A stretch of DNA of 34,595 nt, taken from IMG/VR virus record IMGVR_UViG_3300003894_000020, positions 1-34,595 of that record. One strand, written 5' to 3'. This DNA is from a virus. This document shows, piece after piece, positions 26,733 to 34,593 of this stretch. Positions within the stretch are counted from its first letter, which is position 1. Every line of letters starts with the position of its first letter. The position numbers and the translations under genes were made by a program. The notes beneath the pieces were generated by a model. The model was not told the origin of the DNA. It worked only from the letters and a program-made list of their open reading frames with translations, and did no database searches.

Positions 26733-26903
26733 TCAAGCAATGTGTAGAACTGTGTAAACAATCTCACCACGGACTACCGATTTTTCAAAGGCTTGAAGGT
26801 TAGCATCAGTGATACTATCTGCCGCAAGGTCAGCCGCAAATTGCGTAGGTATGTCCACATCGTGTGGGGCATACCTATAGATTTTGCAGAGAATTGCTGC
26901 CAT
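26733..26903 (-). CDS. Small head-module protein of unknown function (56 aa)
   Basis: This short gene runs from ATG 26903 to TGA 26733 and fills what would otherwise be a 200-nt gap between neighbours. The product (MAAILCKIYRYAPHDVDIP...) has normal protein composition: a short strand at the start, a helix around TQFAADLAADSITDANLQAF, and a final strand (GEIVYTVLHIA). CGGAG lies about 10 nt before the start. A strong hairpin is embedded in the first third of the coding region. No domain is recognised. Because flanking genes are tightly packed and on the same strand, a real gene is more likely than a chance frame, but expression is not proven. Confidence 0.7.
   Translation of the reverse strand: MAAILCKIYRYAPHDVDIPTQFAADLAADSITDANLQAFEKSVVRGEIVYTVLHIA
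26846..26877 (-). other. Strong hairpin inside the 56-aa gene
   Basis: The arms 26846-26859 and 26863-26877 pair over about 14 bp with one mismatch and one bulge around a 3-nt loop. The arms read TAGGTATG... and ...CATACCTA. It falls in coding sequence with no T-run, so it is not an obvious terminator. It may affect translation of this gene, mark an RNA processing site, or be chance. Confidence 0.7.
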
Positions 26904-26913
26904 CAAGCATCAA

Positions 26914-26933
26914 CTCCGTGTTCAACCACGGAG
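26914..26933 (-). other. Perfect 7-bp hairpin around the stop codon of the 85-aa gene
   Basis: CTCCGTG (26933-26927) and CACGGAG (26920-26914) pair perfectly with a 6-nt loop that contains part of the TGA at 26922-26924. The 3' arm contains the CGGAG that would serve as Shine-Dalgarno for the 56-aa gene, so folding would hide it and ribosomes finishing the 85-aa gene would open it. That coupling role is inferred. Confidence 0.6.
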
Positions 26934-27179
26934 GCCGATTGCCATCCAACTACCTTCTTGAGCCGCATCAGCGCTTGTAATACCCAATGTAAGGCCGTTA
27001 TCGCTTACACGAGGTAGGTTAGCCGCTGATGGAACTGCTCCGTCTGCCAGAGCGACCATACTGATTACGCTGGACATAGTTCCAGTCATATCCAAAGTGC
27101 CGCCACCAGTGTCGTAGGTCCCAGTAATTACAATCATATTTCCAAATGTGCTTGTTCTTGAGTCTTGTGCCATTGCCAT
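26922..27179 (-). CDS. Small beta-rich virion protein, decoration-like (85 aa)
   Basis: The likely start is ATG 27179 (MAMAQDSRTSTFGNM), 5 nt after the TGA of the preceding gene with GGAGAG upstream; a second ATG two codons later is possible. The protein is almost entirely short beta strands and Gly/Thr/Ser turns (IVITGTYDTGGGTLDMTG), with few charged residues. This composition suits a small capsid decoration or head-fibre protein that packs as a trimer or beta barrel. It lies within the small head genes after the capsid protein. No specific family is claimed. The larger beta-rich protein at 27606-28034 may have a related role. Confidence 0.72.
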   Translation of the reverse strand: MAMAQDSRTSTFGNMIVITGTYDTGGGTLDMTGTMSSVISMVALADGAVPSAANLPRVSDNGLTLGITSADAAQEGSWMAIGLRG

Positions 27180-27184
27180 TTTAT

Positions 27185-27595
27185 TCACTCTCCTTCGTTA
27201 GGTTCATCCTCTCCAGTGGAAGGCGCTTCTTCAACATTCTCCTCAGCGGAAGTCAAATCTGCGACTTCATCAATTTGGCTGGGGTTCAGAAGAGCCTCTA
27301 CAATATCGAGGAGTTGTGTCTTTGTTGCATATCCGCTCGGGCGAGCATCGTAAGTGTCAAGCCATGCCATGATGTCTTTGCGCCTCCAACCGGAGTCAGG
27401 GACACCATCATTGCCCATGTCTATAGTCGGGGCCTCATCTCCATCAATTCGCCAGTGGGACTCAGGCAACCTATGTCGCCATTGGTCTACCCAAGCCTGT
27501 GATACTTGTCGAGCGATATTGCGCTGAAAATCATCATCACCACGGGATGGTGAACGCCTAAATGGGAATGGACCGAGGAATGTGACCATCGGCAT
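27185..27595 (-). CDS. HeH/SAP-like domain protein in the head module (136 aa)
   Basis: Start ATG 27595 (MPMVTFLGPFPFRRSPSRG) follows GAGGTGG; an upstream TTG at 27616 would run into the previous gene. Residues about 71-104 (KDIMAWLDTYDARPSGYATK and TQLLDIVEALL) fit a helix-extended-loop-helix motif of the HeH/SAP type, which in phages appears in small proteins of the head or neck region. Before it is an Arg/Trp-rich helix (QAWVDQWRHRLPESHW); after it is an acidic tail of about 30 residues. The C-terminus is Gly-Glu-stop, and these codons form the ribosome binding site of the next gene. HK97-like viruses often have a head-closure or DNA-contact gene here, but I cannot assign one. Confidence 0.78.
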   Translation of the reverse strand: MPMVTFLGPFPFRRSPSRGDDDFQRNIARQVSQAWVDQWRHRLPESHWRIDGDEAPTIDMGNDGVPDSGWRRKDIMAWLDTYDARPSGYATKTQLLDIVEALLNPSQIDEVADLTSAEENVEEAPSTGEDEPNEGE

Positions 27596-27605
27596 GTTTC
27601 CCACC

Positions 27606-28034
27606 TCAAGCGACAATCATCCAGATGTTGTGGGCTTCAGGGGTAGCGCCCGCTGTGGAATAGGTTAGTGTCACTGTGTCGTTCACTTGCTTGTCAGCAG
27701 CCAAAGCCGAAGTCGCTGTTGCACTTAGTGCTGTGCTAACGCTCTCAGCCGCTGTAGTCATTCCACCAATCATAACGCCCAGAATCTGAGTTCCTTCTCC
27801 AGTAGCCTGAAGACTGATTGTTGCAGCGCTGGCGTCAGGGACTACAAGTCCGCCTACGACCAATTTCATTCCACTGACATTGAGTCTGTCTGCGTTCTGT
27901 GCCTGCATAGCGGTAAGAGCGCCGGGGTAGTCAGTTCCTTGCCACAAGTTTCCGCCTTCAGGGGAACCAGCGTAAAGGTCCAATTCAAGTTGTGATGTAA
28001 ATGTGCATCCTGTGTCTACAAAAGTTATTGCCAT
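27606..28034 (-). CDS. Beta-rich virion protein, decoration-like (142 aa)
   Basis: Start ATG 28034 (MAITFVDTGCTFTSQLELDL) is preceded by GGAGATGA. The protein is directly downstream of the capsid gene, after a 39-nt gap, where capsid decoration proteins are usually encoded. It is rich in Ala, Thr, Gly and Val, with repeated alternating hydrophobic patterns (MKLVVGGLVV, ATISLQATGEG, DTVTLTYSTAG), and ends AHNIWMIVA. There is no signal peptide or enzyme motif. I suggest a protein that binds the capsid surface, perhaps as a trimer; this is inference from position and composition. A head-fibre or minor capsid role is also possible. Confidence 0.72.
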   Translation of the reverse strand: MAITFVDTGCTFTSQLELDLYAGSPEGGNLWQGTDYPGALTAMQAQNADRLNVSGMKLVVGGLVVPDASAATISLQATGEGTQILGVMIGGMTTAAESVSTALSATATSALAADKQVNDTVTLTYSTAGATPEAHNIWMIVA

Positions 28035-28073
28035 AATTCTTCATCTCCTATTGTTTCTTCTCCTCAACAAGCC

Positions 28074-29207
28074 TCACTGAAGGTCTCGCACACTCCCTTG
28101 TCCTCCAAAGAAGGAACACCACATTTCACCCATGGTTCGGTAGAGCCCTTCCTGACCCAAGCGGTTGATACCGAAGGGGTCTCCGGTCTCGATACCCGAC
28201 TCGAAGTATTGGGTCGGGATAGCCGTGCTAAACCAGACATAGTCTGTATCAAGGAAATACATTCGGCTGATGCCGTCAGTCTCAACATCTTTGGATGGGA
28301 TGATTGGCACACCGTTGTAGGTTGCGACCACGAATCCGGCTTCAATACCCGGAACACCCTTCACACCGTTGAAAGTAGGGACAACACGCTTCTCTTCCAT
28401 GAATCGCTGTTGGCTCTGTAGTAGTTGCTGGACACGCATGAGTGTGTCATAGCCAGTCATGATGACCTTGGGGTTTCCACCACGAGTCCATACTTGCTGG
28501 AAGATGGAATCAAGGTGGTCAAGGCTCAAGTTGCGGTTTGCACCGGCTGCGCCTACGCTCACTTCAGCGTTGTGGAAAGCCTGACTTCCATCACGAGTGA
28601 TACTGTAGATATCGTTGTCAGTTGCAGCACTTCTCCATGCAGCAGCGTTCATTGCGGATTCGTCAGTAGTGATACGGTCAAGCGACTCGAAATCGTTGCC
28701 TGATGGTGTATCGAAGTCTTGTAGAAGCATCTGGTTGACATGGTCAGCGTGGTGCTTACCCATCTCTTCCTTCAAGACTTGGCGGATGTCGCCAAGGCCA
28801 TCATCCTTGTCAGCAAGGAAGATTGCAGTCTCGGACATGTCGAAGGTGTGAGCCACGGTCTTGGGCTTTGCACCAACATGTAGGAAGGTAGGCTTGGTGG
28901 TCTCTGGTAGAGTAGCATTCTCAGCCACACCGCCACCCTTTGCGAAGGAAGGCTTTGCGGTGATGATTCTCCATCCACTGCGGTCCCAAGGCTTCTTTGG
29001 TAGGATACTGAAAGCGTTGAACTCTTGGTTCAACTGGCTCCAGACCTTGCGGCCATAGATTGCTTGGTAAGTTCCAGCAGTGCTGCTCATTAGCGGAGCA
29101 TCTGCCTTCAATAGTTCAGAGCCACTGTAGGAGTAGCCCATTGCGTTGCCTGCGCCATAGTAGTAGCGCTCAAGGTCTGTGACTGTTCTGATATAATCTC
29201 GTGCCAT
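28074..29207 (-). CDS. Major capsid protein, HK97 fold (377 aa)
   Basis: Start ATG 29207 (MARDYIRTVTDLERYYYGAG) lies 5 nt after the protease TGA, with GGAGGGGAGAG upstream; the ATG at 29228 is inside the protease gene. The sequence has the features of HK97-type capsid proteins of haloarchaeal viruses: an N-arm, then GRKVWSQLNQEFNAFSILPK followed by KPWDRSGWRI (about 45-75), a long spine helix region (QVLKEEMGKHHADHVNQMLL, about 134-153), and a C-terminal A-domain with the VVATYNGVPIIPS strand. The N-arm is short, so there is no HK97-style delta domain; the scaffold role is probably in the protease gene. The codon use and higher GC of this gene suggest strong expression. Capsomers assembled from this protein form the icosahedral head. 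Confidence 0.9.
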   Translation of the reverse strand: MARDYIRTVTDLERYYYGAGNAMGYSYSGSELLKADAPLMSSTAGTYQAIYGRKVWSQLNQEFNAFSILPKKPWDRSGWRIITAKPSFAKGGGVAENATLPETTKPTFLHVGAKPKTVAHTFDMSETAIFLADKDDGLGDIRQVLKEEMGKHHADHVNQMLLQDFDTPSGNDFESLDRITTDESAMNAAAWRSAATDNDIYSITRDGSQAFHNAEVSVGAAGANRNLSLDHLDSIFQQVWTRGGNPKVIMTGYDTLMRVQQLLQSQQRFMEEKRVVPTFNGVKGVPGIEAGFVVATYNGVPIIPSKDVETDGISRMYFLDTDYVWFSTAIPTQYFESGIETGDPFGINRLGQEGLYRTMGEMWCSFFGGQGSVRDLQ

Positions 29208-29212
29208 ATTAT

Positions 29213-30559
29213 TCACTCTCCCCTCCAAACACTGTTAGCCAAGTTGTGGACATCGCCCCACTCCATTGTGGCCAGTTCAGCAGTTGTAGGAATCTCAACA
29301 TTTGCGTTTGTAGCGGACTTGGCGATGGTTGTGCCACTCTCTCCGCTGGTTAGGCTGTCAATGCGCTCACTGAGTGCACTGATAGACTTCTGAATCTCTG
29401 CAAGAGGTCCACGGGCATCGTATGATGCACGCTCGGCTTCTGCCTTCTCAACTTGCTGCTCTTTGGAAAGGCGGTCAGCGAAGACTTGTCCGAGGTTGCC
29501 CTTGAACTGCTGCTCCATTGCTGCTGCCTTGTAGACTTGGTATGCTGCTTCAATGTCAGCAGAGTTTACATTGTCAGGAGTGAGGAACTCACCCTTGGTC
29601 ATTGAGGAAGCCTTGCCTTTTCCACCAGTGCCGAAGTTGGCCTTGGGGGTCTCTGGCTTGCCCTCAGTCTGCTGACGCTTGGAGGCTTGGCCACCAAAGT
29701 AAGAAGCGCCGTCAATGTTAGGGTCGCCGCCCATCTGCGCTTTGTCCATCTGGTCAAAGTGCGCACGAGCAGCAGCGGTATCAACACCAGCGCCCTTAAC
29801 AGTGCTCTCCAACCAGTTCAAGTATTCACTGGTGATGACATCACTGTATTCAGACTTCTTGGTCTTCTCACTGTCTTCGTCGTCTTTCATTTCGTCTTTC
29901 TCTTCCTTGGCGTCTTTCAATGCCTCAGGAAGTTCACCCTTCTCCATCGAGTCGATGCGACCTTCAAGTCGTGTCAACACGCTTGATAGATGGTCGAGTG
30001 TATCTGTCTGTCCTTCTGTTTCCATTGTCATATTTTCAGTCTCCTGTTTCAATATCCTGAATTGTGCTTCGGGGTTGATGCCTTTCTCGCAGATTGTTAC
30101 CTCATGTAGTTCAAGTTTCGAGATTTCCGTATAAGAGCCATGTTCTTTGTCGCTTTTTTCCATTCGTTTGAATGCTTGTCCACCAATGCTGAATCCTCTC
30201 AGGTTTCCTTTTCGTATCTCTGCGGCCACTTCTCTGGCTTTTTCGATATCATTCCTGAGTTGAACAACGACGAACATTCCGACATCGTCAACTTCGCTCT
30301 TCCACACCCTCCCATTGCTATCTGTATGTTGTTTGATTACTTCTCCAACTTGTATGTTCGAGTGTGCGAGTTGAACATTCTGATATCCCGGGTTCTCCAT
30401 GAACTTCCTGAATGCGCTCTTCAATGCCTCCTTCGTAATTAAATCGCCCTGCTTATCAACCAGTTCGACGCTTGCGTAGCCTGCGACAACGAGGTCTCCG
30501 CCCTTGAGGATAGAGATACCCTTTCTTGGGAGTGTCCGTAGTCGAGGTTCAGCCAACAC
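29213..30559 (-). CDS. Prohead protease fused to a scaffold-like region (about 448 aa)
   Basis: Start choice is uncertain: GTG 30559 or TTG 30556, both after GGTGGA, or TTG 30571. Numbering from the 30571 start, residues about 20-175 match HK97-family (S78) prohead proteases. The catalytic His is probably H70 (NVQLAHSN), the nucleophilic Ser is S128 (RGFSIGG), and the conserved segment LHEVTICEKGINPEAQF (155-171) follows. The ~275 residues after this are charged, Ala/Glu/Lys/Gln-rich and predicted coiled coil (e.g. SVLTRLEGRIDSMEKGELP). This looks like a scaffold. Fused protease-scaffolds guide capsid assembly and then are cut up by the protease. The next gene is the capsid protein, whose N-arm lacks a scaffold domain, which fits. 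The final Gly-Glu codons double as the capsid ribosome binding site. Confidence 0.88.
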   Translation of the reverse strand: MLAEPRLRTLPRKGISILKGGDLVVAGYASVELVDKQGDLITKEALKSAFRKFMENPGYQNVQLAHSNIQVGEVIKQHTDSNGRVWKSEVDDVGMFVVVQLRNDIEKAREVAAEIRKGNLRGFSIGGQAFKRMEKSDKEHGSYTEISKLELHEVTICEKGINPEAQFRILKQETENMTMETEGQTDTLDHLSSVLTRLEGRIDSMEKGELPEALKDAKEEKDEMKDDEDSEKTKKSEYSDVITSEYLNWLESTVKGAGVDTAAARAHFDQMDKAQMGGDPNIDGASYFGGQASKRQQTEGKPETPKANFGTGGKGKASSMTKGEFLTPDNVNSADIEAAYQVYKAAAMEQQFKGNLGQVFADRLSKEQQVEKAEAERASYDARGPLAEIQKSISALSERIDSLTSGESGTTIAKSATNANVEIPTTAELATMEWGDVHNLANSVWRGE

Positions 30560-30583
30560 ACAATCCACCAAACTTCTGCACTT

Positions 30584-30593
30584 CTATATAATA
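30584..30593 (-). promoter_or_regulatory. Possible archaeal TATA box for the capsid genes
   Basis: The minus-strand sequence TATTATATAG lies in the 30-nt gap between the ligase-like gene and the protease gene, with a purine-rich GGATGGGG just upstream. A transcription start about 25 nt downstream would fall near 30563, at or just before the protease start codons, giving a leaderless or very short leader. This is a weak, sequence-only prediction. A bacterial -10 element cannot be excluded. Confidence 0.35.
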
Positions 30594-30601
30594 CCCCATC
30601 C

Positions 30602-33600
30602 TCATATAGATAGGGTCGCTGAATCCTCATCAATATCTAATTCTGCCTCTTCTCCAGAATCTGTTTCAAGAACTTCATGGACTCCGTCTTGCGTTTTTCC
30701 ATTTTCCTTGGCTTTCTTTTCCCAAGGCTTTTCTGGGTCAGTAGAAGGTCTTGGGCGCATATCCCAATCTGGGACCGCAGATTCATTCACAAGGCGAGTC
30801 GGCCCTCTCGGTGATTCTACTGGAGTGCCGAAATCAACTCCCATCCCTCGTGCGCCTGTGGATGTAGTTCGCTCTTTATTGAGAATATCCAATGCCCTAA
30901 TCGCTACATTCAATGCCCGCTTGATTGTTTCTTCATCATCTCCGGGCTTTTGGAATGTATCTTTGATTTTCTTAGGTTCAATTAGAGGTTCAGCATCTTC
31001 TTCTGATTCATGGACTTCTTCTTTCTTTTCTTCTTCTAATCCATAATCCAACCCCTTTAGCATAGCACCAGCAATTGGAGCCCAAAATGGGCGAAGGCTT
31101 TCTGAAAGGCGAATTGCATAATCTGAATCAGTCATATCTCCCATCAAAGCCATAGGTGAATGGATTTGCCAACCTTCTGGCCATTCATTAGACTTGTAAA
31201 TGACTTCATCTTCTATAGATATCAAGTTAATGTGAATATCGTTATCGACCATTGTAATCTGATGAGGCCAAAGAATAGGAGGATGAGATTTAGTGAGTAG
31301 ACTCAATGTTTCCAAACTGGCTGGTCCTTCTCCATATCCTTCTCCAATAACATCTTGCGCTTGGATGGTGAAGACATCTCTACCTTTACGGCTGGATTGT
31401 GAGACACTATCTACACCTACATTGACAATATCACCGACATTGAATGTCTTATCACTTCTGACTACAGTGCCAATATCCATGTATGGTTTATCATCTACAG
31501 ATTTCGCACGATTCCCCAATCCTTCATTATCCAATAATGGCCCTGCACCTAATCTATAGGAGAAGGGACCTTTGCCTCTACGGTCGAGAACAATAAGATT
31601 GACTTCTTGTGGAGACCTCAATAATACCCACTTTGGATGGCGGCGCTCTCCTTTCATGTATGTAGATTGAGAATCTCTTAGAAGATATACATCCTTATCT
31701 TCATCTTTCAGATTTTCCAATGCTTTGTTGAGGCCTTCTTCATCTGTAGTCCGTGTGTTATGTGGAGCAGGCATTTCCACATTCTCATTACTTGAATAAT
31801 GAGCACGAAGTAATTTCACACGCTCATGGGTTAGCAAATCAGATACATCACTTTCTTGGTGTTTTGTAATATCCAAAACTTGGAAATGTTGTCCCTCTTT
31901 GCTTAAGATTCCATCAATGATATAATCTTCATCTGAAATGTTCTTGAAAGAACCAGCCATTCCTGACTCCAACGATTTGCGCTCTCCATTTTCATCGAAA
32001 GCAGTAATTCGCCCTCCTTTCTTCTTGATGACTAAACGCTCACCAGTATTGATTTTTGATACTACCCAACCCCCACTAAATCCTTTGAGTGCTTCAAGGT
32101 CGTCTTTCTGGAAGATGCGATGCATAGGTCGAATAGGCGGACTCCAATCATTAGAGTCTCCTTTCATGAGCAAAGTATCTGGATTGGTCAAACTCAGAAG
32201 GCTGATATTATCTTCAGAAGCCGTAATGATGTTCGGGTCATCCATAGGAGAAGAACCATATTGAGTAGTAGACATCATATTTGGTTCTGCTAAATGTAGG
32301 TCAGAACCAATATGGTCTGCCATTTCTGGGAATGCTGCAAGAAGATAATCAGAAGGAACACTGTGTAATCGGGTTGGCACAGGAACATTACTTCGGTGAA
32401 CTTGCACACTTCCATCACTTCGGAATCGAGGCATGAAATCAGGTGCCATTCCCCATCCCCAATTCAAACGGTCTCCTTCCAATAAATCCAACGCAGTGTG
32501 GCCATTTGGCCCAACATTGTTAATCGGGAAATTAGACCACTTACTCCTTCGGATAGAAGGCATCTCTTCACTTTCTGGTTGCATTTCAGGGTCCAAAAGC
32601 AAGAAAGAGTTCAATCTGTCTAATCCATCTAATCTATTATTGTGAGTTTTGACAGTTGCTCTCCCGCTTCCTCCTGTGCGAGGCATTTCTCTACGCTGCC
32701 CATGAGGTTCGCTCTGAACCCAAGATAGCCCATGTGTTGCTGCTTCAGCGCCTTTCAGATTGAATAATTGGTGCGCTTGTCTCAATCCGGCCTGAACAGT
32801 TGCATCGCCTTGGTCGGCTAATTCATCCAAATCTGCATCTATAGGGTCTACTCTTGGGATGAGACCAGATGAATGGAGTTCTGAAATCTTGAGAGGTATT
32901 TTCTCTTTCCCGTCTAATGAATCCAATAATGCCTGTGCATTTTTCTTATGGATTGGATTGTTGGGGTCGAGTTGTAATAATTCCATAACTTCATCTACAC
33001 TATGATTAGGATTGATGGCACGCTTAGAAAGACCTTTCATCCCTTGGACAATTTTGGAGAATGGATTTTCGCCCAGTAGTTCTTCGGCTTTCTTTTCTTT
33101 TATTTCGACTCCACCATACCCATGTCCATATTGACCATGATATTCATGTGGCATTTCCATCAAATAACGATTAGCGAATCTGAAAGTCTGTAATGCATTG
33201 GAAAGCAATCGCTGCGGGTCATCTTCAGGATAAAGGTCAGGATGTTCTTTCTCCATTTTCTTTCTGAGGTCTTTGGCTACATTTGTGATAGCGGTCATAT
33301 GGCTCTTTGCCATTTCGTTATGTTTGTCCCAAGGCCATTCTGCTCTTCCATGGATTCTTTCGATATTCCTTGTTGGTATTTTGCTGAGGGCTGTCTCCAT
33401 TTCCTTAAGATACTCTTCCATGCCACGATATTCATCTGTCAATTCCTTTACCTTCGCTTCATCACCAGAAGAGATAGCATGGTTAATTCCTTCTTCTAAG
33501 TGCAATAATTCAGTGATGATGGTATCGGCTCTTCCCAACATTGCATCTTCTTCAGGTGTAGGTATATGTTCAGGCACACTTTCCATAGTATTCTTGACAC

Positions 33601-34453
33601 TCCGAATCGTATGGTCTCTCTCTTCTCTCCATGCTTCATGTGCTTCAACATCATGAACATCAGGTTCAGGTGGAATAAGTTCCAAATGTTCCGCAATAGT
33701 AGTAGCATTAGCCCTTCGGCCTAAATCTTTCATAGCCTGTAAGATAGGCATAGTATCGGATGTAAGAACACCTTGGCCCAAAGGTTTTCTTTGCAAAAGC
33801 CCTTGATGTTCAGCCCATAGATTTACATCTCCAAATGGGAGGTGTTCTGGCTGGACCTTGCCTGACATAATATCATTGAAATTGAGAATATCATTTTGCA
33901 TTGGAGAAGCAGGAGGATGCATTCGCCCAAGAATCGTAGCCAAACGATAACTACCTGCCCCTCCTGTTTGAGGATTGATATGACCAGAATAAGGTGTTTC
34001 CATACGAACAAACGGACTGTAAGTGTGTGTATTCCGACCATCCATTTCCCAATTCATTGTAGTCCCCAATTCTTTCTTTCTTTCGTCATGGCTTAATCGC
34101 ATGGCTTCATGCACAAATGGTGAATGATTGGTAGAAGTTGTCAAAGTGACATTATGTTTGGCTTGACGAGGGGCAAACTTCGGTCTAAAGTTCTCTCCAA
34201 ATACTGCGCCTGCTTGTTCCCATAGACTCAAGATTTCTCCTAAGTTTCTCTCCTTTGGTAGAGACATCATTCTTTTTCGAGATTTGGCTTCTTCAGATGA
34301 CTCATGTGGGGATGGCGCAATATGAGGGGGTCTTGCTATAGGTGGTAATATAGAACCAAGTAAGCCCAACATATCATCTCTTAGAGTCAAAGAATGTTTC
34401 TCACCATCACGGAAATCATGGGCCCCTGTCCCAAATAGTGAATGAGAACGCAT
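30602..34453 (-). CDS. Very large protein of unknown role with a degenerate DNA-ligase-like region (1283 aa visible)
   Basis: The frame runs from ATG 34453, which has no Shine-Dalgarno, and very likely continues upstream across a frameshift (see 34485-34593). Residues about 785-950 follow the order of an ATP-dependent DNA ligase core: GGWVVSKINTGERLVIKKK (794-812) in place of motif I, DYIIDGIL (843-850) where motif III normally has DGE, FQVLDI (857-862), then TYMKGERRHPKWVLLR (931-946) at motifs IV-V. An OB-like segment follows (about 988-1035, with FNVGDIVNVGVDSVSQ). K800, G804 and R806 could match motif I, but with one inserted residue and no Asp. The motif III Glu and a clear motif V Lys-x-Lys are missing, so ligation activity is doubtful. 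The first ~750 residues contain long charged helices (300-480) and no recognised domain; the last ~140 are acidic and disordered-looking. The gene lies just before the protease, where a portal or minor head protein might be expected. Confidence 0.75.
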   Translation of the reverse strand: MRSHSLFGTGAHDFRDGEKHSLTLRDDMLGLLGSILPPIARPPHIAPSPHESSEEAKSRKRMMSLPKERNLGEILSLWEQAGAVFGENFRPKFAPRQAKHNVTLTTSTNHSPFVHEAMRLSHDERKKELGTTMNWEMDGRNTHTYSPFVRMETPYSGHINPQTGGAGSYRLATILGRMHPPASPMQNDILNFNDIMSGKVQPEHLPFGDVNLWAEHQGLLQRKPLGQGVLTSDTMPILQAMKDLGRRANATTIAEHLELIPPEPDVHDVEAHEAWREERDHTIRSVKNTMESVPEHIPTPEEDAMLGRADTIITELLHLEEGINHAISSGDEAKVKELTDEYRGMEEYLKEMETALSKIPTRNIERIHGRAEWPWDKHNEMAKSHMTAITNVAKDLRKKMEKEHPDLYPEDDPQRLLSNALQTFRFANRYLMEMPHEYHGQYGHGYGGVEIKEKKAEELLGENPFSKIVQGMKGLSKRAINPNHSVDEVMELLQLDPNNPIHKKNAQALLDSLDGKEKIPLKISELHSSGLIPRVDPIDADLDELADQGDATVQAGLRQAHQLFNLKGAEAATHGLSWVQSEPHGQRREMPRTGGSGRATVKTHNNRLDGLDRLNSFLLLDPEMQPESEEMPSIRRSKWSNFPINNVGPNGHTALDLLEGDRLNWGWGMAPDFMPRFRSDGSVQVHRSNVPVPTRLHSVPSDYLLAAFPEMADHIGSDLHLAEPNMMSTTQYGSSPMDDPNIITASEDNISLLSLTNPDTLLMKGDSNDWSPPIRPMHRIFQKDDLEALKGFSGGWVVSKINTGERLVIKKKGGRITAFDENGERKSLESGMAGSFKNISDEDYIIDGILSKEGQHFQVLDITKHQESDVSDLLTHERVKLLRAHYSSNENVEMPAPHNTRTTDEEGLNKALENLKDEDKDVYLLRDSQSTYMKGERRHPKWVLLRSPQEVNLIVLDRRGKGPFSYRLGAGPLLDNEGLGNRAKSVDDKPYMDIGTVVRSDKTFNVGDIVNVGVDSVSQSSRKGRDVFTIQAQDVIGEGYGEGPASLETLSLLTKSHPPILWPHQITMVDNDIHINLISIEDEVIYKSNEWPEGWQIHSPMALMGDMTDSDYAIRLSESLRPFWAPIAGAMLKGLDYGLEEEKKEEVHESEEDAEPLIEPKKIKDTFQKPGDDEETIKRALNVAIRALDILNKERTTSTGARGMGVDFGTPVESPRGPTRLVNESAVPDWDMRPRPSTDPEKPWEKKAKENGKTQDGVHEVLETDSGEEAELDIDEDSATLSI

Positions 34454-34484
34454 TGCTCTTGATTCTGCATTCTTATCATCAAAG

Positions 34485-34593
34485 TAAGGAAATCATGCAA
34501 GATTTCAAGATAACCCATAGGAGAACGATTCATCCCTCCTTTATTGAAAGGCTTATGCCAATGGCTGGCAAAAGTTTCAGAATGAGGACCATC
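34485..34593 (-). CDS. Probable 5' continuation of the ligase-like gene, in another frame, cut by the window edge
   Basis: From the right edge a frame reads GPHSETFASHWHKPFNKGG, then MNRSPMGYLEILHDF, which looks like ordinary protein. After about 34485 this frame turns into low-quality sequence and stops at 34387, while the frame of the ligase-like gene becomes protein-like (PYFDDKNAESRAMRSHSLF). A one-base shift between the two would join them into HDFPYFDDKNAESRAMRSHS. The likely causes are a sequencing or assembly indel, or a true frameshift. Alternatively, this is the end of a separate gene whose stop is at 34387. Confidence 0.5.

Noticed and set aside
26914-26933. The hairpin at the end of the 85-aa gene as a transcription terminator
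   Set aside because: There is no T-run on the coding strand after it, and a same-strand gene starts immediately; a coupling role is more likely.
30439-30633. A 64-codon minus-strand frame overlapping the start of the protease gene
   Set aside because: It lies out of frame across two real genes; no ribosome binding site, and the protease motif frame is clearly the coding one.
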